Positions 42,757-54,169 of a DNA stretch of 64,000 nucleotides are shown here, in pieces (within the stretch, counting starts at the first letter, position 1; every line of letters starts with the position of its first letter). Source of the stretch: Brachionus plicatilis (Eukaryota; Rotifera; Eurotatoria; Ploima; Brachionidae). The DNA lies in assembly GCA_010279815.1 (NCBI GenBank), contig QEOQ01000070.1:244823-308822 (forward strand), given 5' to 3'. The notes below the pieces were generated by a model. The model worked only from the letters and a program-made list of their open reading frames with translations, did not search any database and had not been told where the DNA came from. A program made the position numbers and the translations under genes.

Positions 42757-43289
42757 TTCCAAACGCAATCCGATAGAACAATAAAAATAAGGCAACACAT
42801 GGCTGATTCCAATATGCAATGTCATGGGCCAGTAAACTGAAATTATTGTTCTTAGGAACATTAACAGTTTAGGAGTAAAAACCTCCATTGTAACTCTAAA
42901 AAGAACGTCGTTTTTTAAAAATTTTGATATACATAATGAAATACTTCTATCTGCTATTGATACTTAGACCATTTATCAGCATAACATCCTTTGATTTACT
43001 TAATCCAACATTTTTAGATGAAAGTTCGATGATCCCAGTTTCTCAGTGCACAGTACAAGGCGGTTTTTTAGATATTTTTAAAAAATGAAAGTAGAAACTT
43101 CAAAAATTAAGTAACATTGAATTTTAAATCTTTTTTCAATGTTATTATATAAAATTTGTTTCATTGTTTATCAATATTTTGCTTAAAATGAGATACAGAA
43201 AAAAGAGTATTCAAGATACCAAAAAAACATGAGATGAAAAACTAATATTATAAAAAAAGATTGGGTTGTACTAGGAACATTTTAAAAAT

Positions 43290-44020
43290 TGTATTTGTTT
43301 CTAGCAGAAATAATGCACTAGATGCCACTAATAGAGTTATTAAGGATCAAAGTACTTTTCGAAATAGGTAACCTTAATGCCAGTTCCTACAAATAGCAAT
43401 TTTTATTGTTAATAGATGATCGTTTGATCGCATCTAATTTTTATTTATTTTTATTTATTGTTAAATTAACCTCCATTGAAGGAGAAAGAGTAAAAAAAAT
43501 AAAGAAAAAAAATGTTAAATATATAATATTAGTTAAATTAATAAGTAGCGTAAAGTACTTGTTGTCGTTAATATTTTTTAGGCAAAGTTTAATATAAATC
43601 TAATATAAATTGTAAAATATTTAGTTTAGAACTAACTATTTCTCTTAAATTGTGGACAATTTCATATCAATAGGCTAAGTAATCAAAGGAAATAAAAATC
43701 ATAGATGAAAAGTTTTTATTCCGTCAGATGATTCTAATAAGATTTTTTGTACCCAGATTAAGGGTTACTGATCTGGGTGATATACGGCTTTTGATATTTT
43801 TGCAATTTTATTTAATATATGGTGCCTTGATGGAGAGAAATATCAAGATTGGCAAAAGGCTAAATGTAATTGTCGTTGTTTTCTAAAAGACTATATATGC
43901 AAGCATGAAGTTGGTATGGATATTAGATTAAAAGAAGTCAAATCTCCATTAATAGCTTAATATTTTCCGATCGGGCAAAAATAAACAGAGGAAGCCAGAC
44001 ATTAGCAAATAAAGTAATTG
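43290..44020 (+). pseudogene. MULE transposase relic with SWIM zinc finger
   Basis: Two landmark blocks, out of frame with each other: RNNALDATNRVIKDQSTFRN near 43305-43365 (MULE-type SNNALExxNxxIK motif) and KCNCRCFLKDYICKHEVGMD at 43863-43922 (SWIM finger, CxCxxFxKxxxCKH), followed by SPLIA and a KxTEEAR-type tail. Stops lie between them. TIRs were not found. Confidence 0.65.
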
Positions 44021-44029
44021 AAGAATAAT

Positions 44030-45090
44030 TTTTTCTCCTTTTTTTGTATTTAATTGCAGAAGTTTTTGATTTTTCAAATACTTTCTTTGTATCTTTATAA
44101 GAAATTAATATCTTTTATTGGTACAGATTACTAAATGGTCTTCTAAGAGTAGACATTGTTCGTGTATAATCTTTTAAATTTATTCAATTGTGATATTTTA
44201 AAATCTTATTATACGTTACTAATTTTTTATTTTTATTTATTTTCTTTTTTATCAAATTTAAATCTTGTGAATGTGACTTTGAATCAATAAACAATAATAA
44301 TAATATTCAATTATAATTTTTAAGTACTCATTTTTGATTTCTTTTTAAAATAATTTTGACAAAAAATAAATATCCAAATAATCAATTTAAATACCCAATT
44401 AATAGAAATCTATTTATTTTTGCTTCCGTTTTGGGTACTACATTATTCTTTTGAAAATTTTCTTTGCTCCTAAAATATTCAGTTTTTTTCTAATTTCTTG
44501 GATTAAATTATTTTATTTATAACCAAATTTTTAATCTTTGTTTAAAATATTTTAAGCAGATTTTTTTTCTAAATTTTTAAAATACACAAGCCGTGACAAT
44601 GTTCTATATGAATCGGAATGATCCTTGTCCAAAAGTAGCTCAAATTTTGAATTTGTTGGTTATAATGAGAATGATTATGATGATGAATTTTTGAACGTTT
44701 ACAATAGAGGAATCAAATTTAAGATAATTTTTTTTTTAAATTTAGACTTTTGTTAAACAAAATAAAAAATTTGCAATTTTTTTTATCATGGACATAAAAT
44801 TAATAAAATAGAAATAAACTAAATAAAAATAAAAAAAAAAGATAGACAGAAATCAAATATTATAAACATACAGGTAATATTTTCTTGCTAAAGAATCGAT
44901 TTCCTTATAATAAAGTATTCATCTTTAATACAAAATTATTGAGAAATGTATTGTTTTTCCATGAATTTAAGTTAAACTATGAAAAGATAATACTTGTTAA
45001 ATTTTTATAGAAATCGATAAGTATTTTTTATTATTAGTTCAAATAAAAACTATTCTCTCCGATAAAATTTTAAAAAATACTGTAATCTCA
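44030..45090. other. AT-rich DNA, nothing certain
   Basis: A short acidic frame around 44630-44725 (NFEFVGYNENDYDDEFLNVY) looks protein-like but has no start, splice context or homologue I recognise. Confidence 0.35.
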
Positions 45091-45124
45091 AAGATATTTA
45101 TCTATGTTACTAAATATGAATAAA

Positions 45125-47816
45125 AGAATCTTATCTCAAGCCAAGAATTGATCGATCATTAGTTAATAGTCGATCAGAGAAAAAAGCTTATCAATATAAC
45201 TAGCTCACGTTTAAAAAAATAACCTACAAGACTTATTCTAAAAGCAGTATTTATTTAGAGCTAAATTTCCTCGAATGACTCGACGATTTTAGCTAATTCA
45301 TAGATGATAATTGAAGTATTATTAATCCTTTATCTATTTTTATTTTGATAGGCTTTGATTTTCTTGATGTTTGTTGTCCATGATAAGAAATTTGTTGCCA
45401 TAAGCTTTTATAATCTTTAATAATACAGTATAATGTGCTTTAATCTGATTTTATATTCAAAATTTGATTAAGATTATTAACAACTTTTACATTCAATGAA
45501 TTTAAAATAAATTAACTTTATTTTTTTTATTAACTTCTGGTCTATGACGTCACTTATAAAAATCAAATTTTTAAAAAGACAATTAACAACTATAAATTTT
45601 TCAAAATTTTAAAAATTCAAAATAATTTTCGACAAATTTAAAAAAAAATTTTTTAATAAATTGAGCATTGTTTACAAAGAATTTTATTAAGAGAGTTCAC
45701 TACTTTGCGATTCTTAAATATCAAAATATTTTAAGAATTTTAAAATGATTTTCAAAAAAAATTTTCTTTTTTAATTGTAACTTTTTTGGAACTTAACATT
45801 TAGTTTTTTTTAAAATCAATTAAGCTTTTATTTAGTGTGTCAAATAAATCATATAAAATCTTCCGAGTTTAAATTTAAGGTTAGATATGTACGAAGCCTT
45901 AGAATGCGATCAATTAGTTTTAAAATGATAATAAATGATTTTTTAAATGTGGAATAGTCTAATTATAGAATAAAAAAATTAGTAAATTATTTTTAATCAT
46001 ATGATAAAGTAATGATTAATCTCGACTAAGACAACTCAAAAAAATATGATAACAAGAATTAAATGAATGATCAAAATCTTGATCACATTTTTTTCGAAAA
46101 TTTTCTTAAAAAAGTGCGACTTTAAGAAAATTAAATTTTTTCTCGAATTAAAATGGATTAGAGGAACAGATAAGATTTTGTCTTAACTAATTTGAGCGGA
46201 ATATCAGCACCTGTGATTTTATATAATTTTAATTTTATCTTTAATTTAGGTTTATATTATCACTGTTTAATTAGACGAATATTTCAGTGAAGTGTATCGT
46301 TCTGATGATAAAGCTTAATTTATCATGATGTTAAGGCCAGTTTTGATTTGATACAAAAATAATTAGTCTGACAATTTGAAGATAAAATATTTCAAGAAAT
46401 TTTCTAATTAAGAGCTGATAATTAAAACAGATTAAATATTTAAGAAAAATTGAATTTTTGAATTTTATTTAATCGGAAAGAGAATAAGCCAAAATCAGCC
46501 AAGCAAGAGAGGCCGCTGGCAATTTCTTCAAATTGCTCGGAGAAAAGTCTTTAGACTTTGAGATAAACTAATTTTTTTATCATTTAAATTTAACTTATCC
46601 AAGCTCGTTTTTTTAACTTATAGATAATTGTCAATGATAATCGCAATTTTTCCAAGTTTTCTTAAGCATTTTCTTATTTGTTCAAACGACAAATATCTTA
46701 TCTAGTTAAATTTTGAAAAAAAATTAAAAGCCTAATCTTATCAGCTGGAATTTCTAGTGTGATTCCTAGATACAGAACTTTTTTCAGCTATTTTAACTTA
46801 TCTCAAGTTTAAGCAATAAATTTTTAAAAGATTTTATATTTTTGACTAAAATTGTAATTAAATTTTTTTCTTCAAAGTTGATTCATATCTTTGTTGCACA
46901 ATATTTCTTTAAATTTAAATATTTTAGATAATTTTAAATTTTCATCATTTTTCTATCAGTTTGTGAATCAGGATTAAAAATAATAAAACTAATTTTTTCG
47001 GTCAAATAAGGAACCATTTAGAAGATTTTATATTTTGAATAAAATTTTTATTAGATTTTTTCCTAAAAAGTTGATTCATATCTTTTGTTGCACAATATTT
47101 AAGTTAATTTTAATAAACTCTATATTTTCATCTTTTTCCTTTTTTGAAAACTAGAATCAAAAAAGAATAGGACAAAATTTTTTGGTCAAATACCGAACTA
47201 TTTAGAAGATTTTAAATTTTGAAAAAATTTTGATTTAAGTAAATTTCGAAAATTTTTTAATTAGAAGAGATTAAATTTTATTTATTTTTATTAGTTTGAA
47301 AAATAGGTCTAAAATAAAATTTAAAAAAAATTTAGTCAAATAAGGAACAATTTAAAAAAAAAATTATTTTGTGTTAAATTTAAATTTAAATTTTTTCCTT
47401 GTCATTTTTTGTTGTCAATTGAGCTAAATTTAAAACAATTTTTGATTTGTAGAGATTAAATTTTTAATTTTTATCTATCAGTTTGAAGATTATGGCTGGA
47501 AAAAAAATTTTTTTTTAATGGTCAAATAAGGAAATATTTAAAAGATTTTGAAAAAAAAATGTTTTGGTCGAGTAAAATTCAAAATTAACAAGTGATAATG
47601 GTGAGATTTCTTATCTGTTAGATCTTGCAATCAAATGGAATTATTTTAGCGTTCTAATGATAACATGAGAGAGCTAAATATTAAATTAATTGCCATAGCA
47701 ATCAGAAGATTAGGCTTTAAGGAGAAAAAAATAGAGAGAGAGAGAGAGAGAGAGAGATAATAAAATTTAACTCTAAATACGAAAAATTTAGATATTGATT
47801 GAAAAGATAAGGGGAA
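45125..47816 (+). promoter_or_regulatory. GATA-site-rich upstream region of the FOG-family gene
   Basis: By eye I count nine WGATAAG heptamers: 45130, 45187, 45381, 46168, 46697, 46737, 46797, 47610 and 47805 (starts), plus some two dozen shorter WGATAR matches on either strand. For base composition of about 80% AT, roughly one WGATAAG would be expected in this length. The region ends at the FOG-family gene, whose product would be a GATA cofactor, so auto- or cross-regulation by GATA factors is a reasonable inference. A GC-richer island at 46495-46560 might be a non-coding first exon. Confidence 0.4.
47733..47757. repeat. (AG)n microsatellite
   Basis: Twelve and a half AG units about 150 bp upstream of the FOG-family start codon. 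GA tracts can act as GAGA-type promoter elements, but this is only positional. Confidence 0.85.
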
Positions 47817-47911
47817 AATAGCTATAGAAATTTTTTTGATAACTTGAATTTATGTTCGATAAGCTTTTAACTTTTTTTTTCCCACAGAAGAATAAAAATC
47901 AGAATTTAGTT

Positions 47912-49824
47912 ATGTCAAGAAGAAAACAAGCAAATCCAAGATCGCTCCGAGTATCCATAGATTCGATGCAAGCGATTTTTGGCGAGGATGCCAATCTAAA
48001 AGAAAACGAGCACAACGAAAGTGTCCAGAGCACACAGGAACAATTGGCATCGATTTTCTTCAAAAACATGACCAATCAATCGGACTTGAATGAAAATCGA
48101 AAATTGTACCACATTGCCAAAATGACATTTGACTATCTGGCAAACGCCAACAAGGAAGCCAAAAAAGAGCCCGAGAGCCAAGTGGCCGCTCAGCGCTCTC
48201 GGTCGGCCTCCGAATCATCCGATTTCATTGACGTAACAACTGTCACCGAGGAAAAAAAGCCCACTACCGATTCAAAAAAATCACTACGAAGGCGTTTTAA
48301 TGCAAATTTTCAAACTGAAGCCCAAAGCTCAATTGTAGTCAATGGCAAAAGATATTATCGTAATATTTTTTTTTTTTAATTTTAATAAAATTTTAACAAA
48401 ATTTTAATTTTTAATAATTAAAAGCTCTAAAATTTAGTTGTGAAAATTGTGGTCTTCGCTACAGTGACCAGAGTACACTGGACACCCACAAGCTTAATTA
48501 TTGCACCAAACGAAATGCTAGCAAAGAGTCATCAAGTGAGTCCTCGTCTTCCGAGGCGTCTCCGGCGAGCTCGCGTTCATCGACCCCCACTAACAAAAGC
48601 CTGGAGGACACTGCAAATGTTCAGCTGCTGAAAAGCGTCATGTATCAATGCAGCATGTGCACCTTTCAATCAGACAAAATTTCGGCCATGCACCGTCACT
48701 CTCGAATCCATTTGCCACAAAAGCGCAAGCAAATGGAAGAGTCTTTGCCAGCAAAAATTGACATAGGCGATGAGCCGGGCGACAATCAAAAATCATACTG
48801 CAAAGAATGTGACATTCATTTTTCCTCTTTGAAAACCTATCTGCATCACCGGAACAACTATTGCCAAAAGTACAAGACAATTGAGTCCGTGGTTCCGGTT
48901 CAGATTGGGCCCAGCACTTCTGCAGCTCCTGAGCCAGTCAGGCCTCAAGTAATGACCCCACAGCCGATCAGAATGGGAGACCTAGTCTATGTGCCTTTCT
49001 ACAAACTAAACGAAAACAAAGAAAGTGTGCCTGTTCAGTCCGTGGCACTCAAAACTAAGGAAGAAATTGAAGAAGCTCCTCTGGACCTGAGTATCAAAAA
49101 AAATTCGGCCAACGAACCCAAAGGCTTTCAGCCCGTTGTCAAAAATTCTGCTCTTAATTTTCCATTTAATTTGTATCCAAATCTAATCGGCTTGTCAACA
49201 ATGGTTCCGGGCCCGATCAGAAAAAAGCATGTTTCAATAGAAGCCAATGAATGTGAAAAAAATTTGCCAACAGATTCAAAAAAACCAAGTCCCATTTCAG
49301 CCAAGATTGCCAATGATCTAATTCGACATTCGTTGGTCAAAAAGACTCTGAGTGAACTTTACGGAGCTGATTTTGAATTGTTCAACATGAATGAGGAGAC
49401 AGAGGAGGCGTTTGGATCGAACTCAAAATTAAATGGATTGAACAGGAATTTTTTTATGTGTACAGCATGTGGTTACCGCGGCAATACGTCCAGAGGAGTT
49501 AAACAACACGGAAAATTGCATTTGAGCAGTGATGAACATTTTGCCATCATTAATGTCACCGATTCCAAGCCATATTTGGTTTATTCTAGTCTGAATGACA
49601 GTGATTTGACCAGGATGATAGCGAAACGAAGCAGTCCAGAGGGTTCCGAAGAGGAAGCAAAACATTTGGGCAGTGCGAAAAAAGCGCGCCTTTTAGAATA
49701 CAGCAAACAAATGGAAGAGGCAAATGAACCAAGCAAATCTCAGAACTATTGTTCAAAATGTGACATTAAATTTGGTCATTTAAAAAATTTTCTGGTTCAT
49801 AAAAAGTCCTATTGTAAAGATTAG
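47912..49824 (+). CDS. ZFPM: FOG/u-shaped (ZFPM) family GATA cofactor
   Basis: Exons 47912-48359 and 48425-49824 (65-bp intron, GT-AG); 615 residues. Translation starts at MSRRKQANPRSLR, the FOG repression motif that recruits NuRD. A polypyrimidine tract and CCCACAG at 47887 suggest an upstream non-coding exon, so the earlier in-frame ATG at 47852 is rejected. Zinc fingers: C2HC at 155-176 (CENCGLRY...HKLNYC), C2H2 at 225-245, C2HC at 275-296 (CKECDIHF...HRNNYC), C2H2 at 495-515, C2HC at 592-613 at the very C terminus. C-x2-C-x12-H-x4-C fingers are the FOG hallmark and bind GATA N-fingers. PLDLS at 368-372 is a CtBP-binding motif. It is shorter than vertebrate FOGs (about 1,000-1,150 residues). 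SALL and BCL11 share the N-terminal motif but not these C2HC fingers. AATAAA lies about 140 bp after the stop. Confidence 0.9.
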
Positions 49825-49989
49825 ATAAGGAAATTTTATTTATTGTAAGCATAAGTTGCCTTTTGTTTAATGTTTTTAGTTCTAGAAATTTCGTCCATCT
49901 TTTTTTGCGTTCTTTGAATTGTTTTTTTTTTTTATTTTTACCCATATTTACCATTATTATTTAATAAAAAATATTTATCATATTTTTCT

Positions 49990-52900
49990 TTTAAATTTAA
50001 TTGTAAAATTAGATTATAAATCAAAATTTTCGATTCGCTTAGATAAATTTATTTTTTTGATTAAAAGAGCAGTTTTAAAAAAATAAAAAGTGTCAATAAA
50101 ATTTTTATGATCTATTATCATCATATAGGAATTTTTTTCCTAGTCTAAAGTTTACAAAAAAAACTAATTAAAAAATTTTGGCTTTATTAATTTTTCATAT
50201 TTTTTTTTAAATCAAAATAGGAATGAAATTAATTAAAATCTATTTTATAAATACTATTTTTTAGATTTTAAATATTTTCTTGAATTTTTACGTTAACTCA
50301 AAATACTGAATGAGAAATATGGCTTTGATGCAACTCTGAAAATTAATAATAATTAAGATTTCTTTTTCTGAATTTTCAAATTTTTGATAAGTAATTTTTT
50401 GTCTGAAAAAAAATATTTTTTTATAAATATCTAATGAGTTTTAATAATAAATTATAGTAATTTATTTTAAATTGAAAAAGTGTTTAAAAAAATATAATTT
50501 TTGTTCAAGTTTCTAAACAGCTTTTAAATATTTTGTAATAAAGAATTGATAAAAATGGAAACAAGTAAATATTAAATAATATTTAACAAAAAACCTCACA
50601 AAAAAAACAGATTTATATGGTGAAACTAAACAGTTAAAGGTTAGAGTTATAAATTGACAAATTAGGGTGAAACCTAATTAAGTTTATTTTTTTAATTAAA
50701 ATTTCGGACCAGCATTGGATACCTTTGTTTTTTAAAAGTTTTTTTTTAACCTTTAAAATTGCCGATTAAAATGCATAATTTTTGCATTAATAATAAATTT
50801 TTATTATTTTTTAAAGTAATCTTAGGAAAAAAATTATTAACAATCTAAAATTAATCTAAAGTAATTTAATTAAACACACAACTAATTAAAAGAGACCATT
50901 AAACCTTTATTTTTGCATTTCATAAAAAAGAATCATATATAAAAATAAATGAATTATTCATATTACTTGGATTGTTCCTTGTAATTTTCCATTTTTTTAA
51001 ATTTTATTAAAAGCCTAATAGAAAAAAATATAGTTTACATAAACTTTTCTCTAAAAAAATAATTTTTCCTATTTTTTACCAGATTTAATATTAATTTTGT
51101 AATTTGTGGTAAATTTCTGTCAGAAAATGTAAAAAAAATTGAAGAAAAATAAAAATATGGATTTTTAAGTTAGCGTTTGATTCAACAAACTCAATAGCTT
51201 TGATAAATGTAGTTTGACTATAAATTTTGTCCTGGCTTTATAATCTAGGTGAGGATCATGTAATTCACCCATTCTCATTCCTTCTTTTCAAATCTTCAGG
51301 TCCAGCAAATTGACTGAGTCTTTATTCTGCTTTTCTTTTTATGATTAGAAATTCAGGTTACACAAATTTCAACTAAAGTTTTTTTAGTAAATTCAGATCT
51401 ATTAATTATTAAAATTTGATTATGATCTTTTATAATTTTTATCTTAATTATCTACATTAGCTTAAATTTTAATTTAATAAAATACTATAAAGTGAAATGA
51501 TGTTATATTAAATTTTAAATTTAACATTTAGGTGTATTTTCATTTTTAAATTTTAAATGATAATATTAACAATATACATACTCAGTTTTAATTTAATGTA
51601 ATTAGCTATTTTAGTTCTACTAGATGCAACCTCAATCAAATCAATGGAAATTTTTTTTAGCAACATTTTTTTAAGATAAAGCTGCTTGCTACAAATGAAT
51701 TAAAATGATTTGAGTAATTTATTTTAATCTTTTTTATTTTATTTTCAATTAAAGATTTTTTCTTTTAAGTTAAAGAAAATTAATCGAAAATAATGTTATT
51801 TCTAGGTAGAGTAATCATTTATTATTACGTTTGTCTAACATTTCTCAAATAAAAATAAACTCAAAATTTTATTTTAATTTATGGTAATCTTAAATTTATT
51901 ACCATAATAATTTGCTATATGCATTTTCATTCATGTTTCTCTTTTATAATTAAATATCAATCTGATATCATTTAGGTATCTTTTAGCAATTTATTGATGA
52001 TCCAGTAAAGATAATCAGCATCTCAAATTCAGAAAAGTTTTATGACGAGCTAAATTTTTTAATTGAAAAAATTCAAAAAAAATGACATGAAAATATAATT
52101 TGTCTTTATACAAGAATTGAGAGCTTAAATCTAAGAGATAAATTTTGTTTTTTTTGTTAGTTTTCTTCATTAAAATGAATCAAAAATCATTTTCTACGAT
52201 TCAAATATTATTGTTTGTTTTTGAAAATAAAAATATGAAAATTCTATTCCACCTTTAAATTAGATTTTAATTAAAATTTAATTGTAGACAGTCTTATGGA
52301 GATTTTAACAAAAGTTTTTCAAATGGAGAAAAAATATGCCTAATGACTAAAAACATTTATTTTAATTGTTCATCTATAATTTGTTTTGTTGGAAATTAAT
52401 TTAAATCATTTTTACACTGCATTTGTGAATTTATTGTTCTTATACATTGATAGTGTTTTTCTTGATTATACTTAAAATTAAAATTTCTAAGAATACTGGG
52501 GCAACAACTACACATTTTCTCTTGAAAAATTCATCAAAATAACAAAAACAATTATTTTTTAAAAAATTACAAGTAAGTAAAAACAGGTAAATTTTGAGTT
52601 GAATATAAATTTTTCACACTGGGATGAGCTAAAATGAAAACTGCTAAGATAAAAATATTTTTTTAAACTTTAGTTAAATTTTTATTTATTGCTAATCAAA
52701 ATAATATTTTATTAACTTGATTTTATGGTATTCGATGTTTTATTTATTTTACTTCGACTTATTCAGCATTATAAAATACCGTTTATATTTTAACTTTTAT
52801 TTTTTTAATAATTCTAAGCTAATGACTTTTCGATTTTGAATTCACAATTTCTATGCAAAAAAAATCAATTTTCGATTCAATTCCTGATGATAATTTTGAA

Positions 52901-53300
52901 AATTTACCTAAATTTAAAACCGAGACCAAATTAACTGTAACGAAATTTGATCTTTTTAATTTCAGAAAATTGGGCTGAAAAAAAAAAAACTACTAAAAAT
53001 ATATAATATTATAAAAACAGGTTTTTATGCATAAATGGCTGAATAAGTTACACAGACTTGACATTATTCTTCTTATTAATTAGTTTATTTTTGCTGAGCT
53101 TAAGCTGGTTCAGATTAATCATCAAAAAAATTTAGATTTATATTTTAAAATAAAATAAAAGTAATATTAATAATATTAATATTGTGAATGAGTTTTTATT
53201 ATGTTAATTTCAAATTAAACATCAGTTAACAGAAGAAAGAGTTGGTTTTTTATACTATTTTTGATACTTGGTAAATTATTTTTTTAAACAATGTAATTAA
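49990..53300. other. 3.3-kb AT-rich intergenic region
   Basis: No coding frame, RNA gene or clear transposon is recognised. Sequence is dominated by A/T runs. Confidence 0.5.
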
Positions 53301-53309
53301 ATTTTAAAA

Positions 53310-53356
53310 TTTATTTTATTTTATTTAAATAATTTAACGCCAATTCTGACGATGGA
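53310..53356 (-). mobile_element. Retrotransposon 3' tail, second CGTCAGAATTGGCG copy
   Basis: On the minus strand, CATCGTCAGAATTGGCGTTAA followed by an (AAAT)-like tail; it matches the tail at 23815-23875 except for one base in the palindrome. Confidence 0.6.
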
Positions 53357-53768
53357 AAGAATTTAATAAAAAAAAGTTTCAAACAATAAAAATTTCGAAA
53401 TCAAATTTTACAATTTAAATTTGAAAAATCCAAAAGAAAAAAAAACTTTTTATTTCCCTTTTATTTTAATCAAAATCTTTAATTTAAACAAGGGTATTCT
53501 ATTTTTTTGCTCGAATTAGCGGTTAATTAAAGTTAAATTGTTAAAAAATTATTTTTTAAATATTTTAAAAATAGCATGTTTTAAATATGCCAATCAAAAT
53601 CACCGGAATGTATGGCATTGAAAACATAAATTAAATTTGCTTCTTAACGTAATATAAAAAATATACAATTTGAAATCGATTTTAAGTTTAGAAAAAAATT
53701 TTGACAATACTTGATTTTGTTTAAATGCTCATGAATTCTGATTTAAATAATCTAGTTTTAATTTTTCT

Positions 53769-53951
53769 TCAATCGATTATGAGCTTGCTAAAAATGAGAT
53801 AATTTACCAAAAATATTCCAGCTATACAAAGGCCTGAAAAATTGCTCAAATTTTTCCGAATATTTTTGGCATCAATCATCAAAAACCATAAATCATCCTT
53901 ATGAACACTATTAACAATACATGAAAAATATGCTACAATTAGAGATGTTTG
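53769..53951 (-). CDS. Possible small membrane protein, unrecognised
   Basis: From the ATG at 53951 the minus strand encodes about 60 residues: a hydrophobic start MQTSLIVAYFSCIVNS, a polar middle (VHKDDLWFLMIDAKNIRKNL) and a hydrophobic end (LCIAGIFLVNYLIF). It could be a two-pass protein or a first exon, since a GTAAAT donor-like site falls inside the second hydrophobic stretch. It lies 220 bp from the start of the divergent TPR gene. No family match; composition alone could arise by chance in this AT-rich DNA. Confidence 0.25.
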   Translation of the reverse strand, partial: QTSLIVAYFSCIVNSVHKDDLWFLMIDAKNIRKNLSNFSGLCIAGIFLVNYLIFSKLIID

Positions 53952-54061
53952 CATCAAATAAACAAGTCTTACTCTCAACAATGATTAATGAGAAAATTTC
54001 AGCTTCTAAAATATTCTCAATACCTTCACAAATTTTCATTTTAAAATTACCTTTTTTTTCT

Positions 54062-54069
54062 TATATAAA
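54062..54069 (+). promoter_or_regulatory. TATA box of the TPR gene
   Basis: TATATAAA, 100 bp before the start codon at 54170, in an otherwise unremarkable A/T context. Confidence 0.5.
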
Positions 54070-54169
54070 CACAAACAATTAAAGTATGCTTGAATAAATC
54101 TGAATTAAAAAACTCTTAAAAAAAAAAAAAACACTAAAAAATTTCCATTTTTCTGCCATCAAGATAAAG

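Noticed and set aside
49766..49954. 62-codon minus-strand frame overlapping the end of the FOG gene
   Set aside because: Antisense to the C2HC finger; Lys-rich tail from poly-T, no domain.
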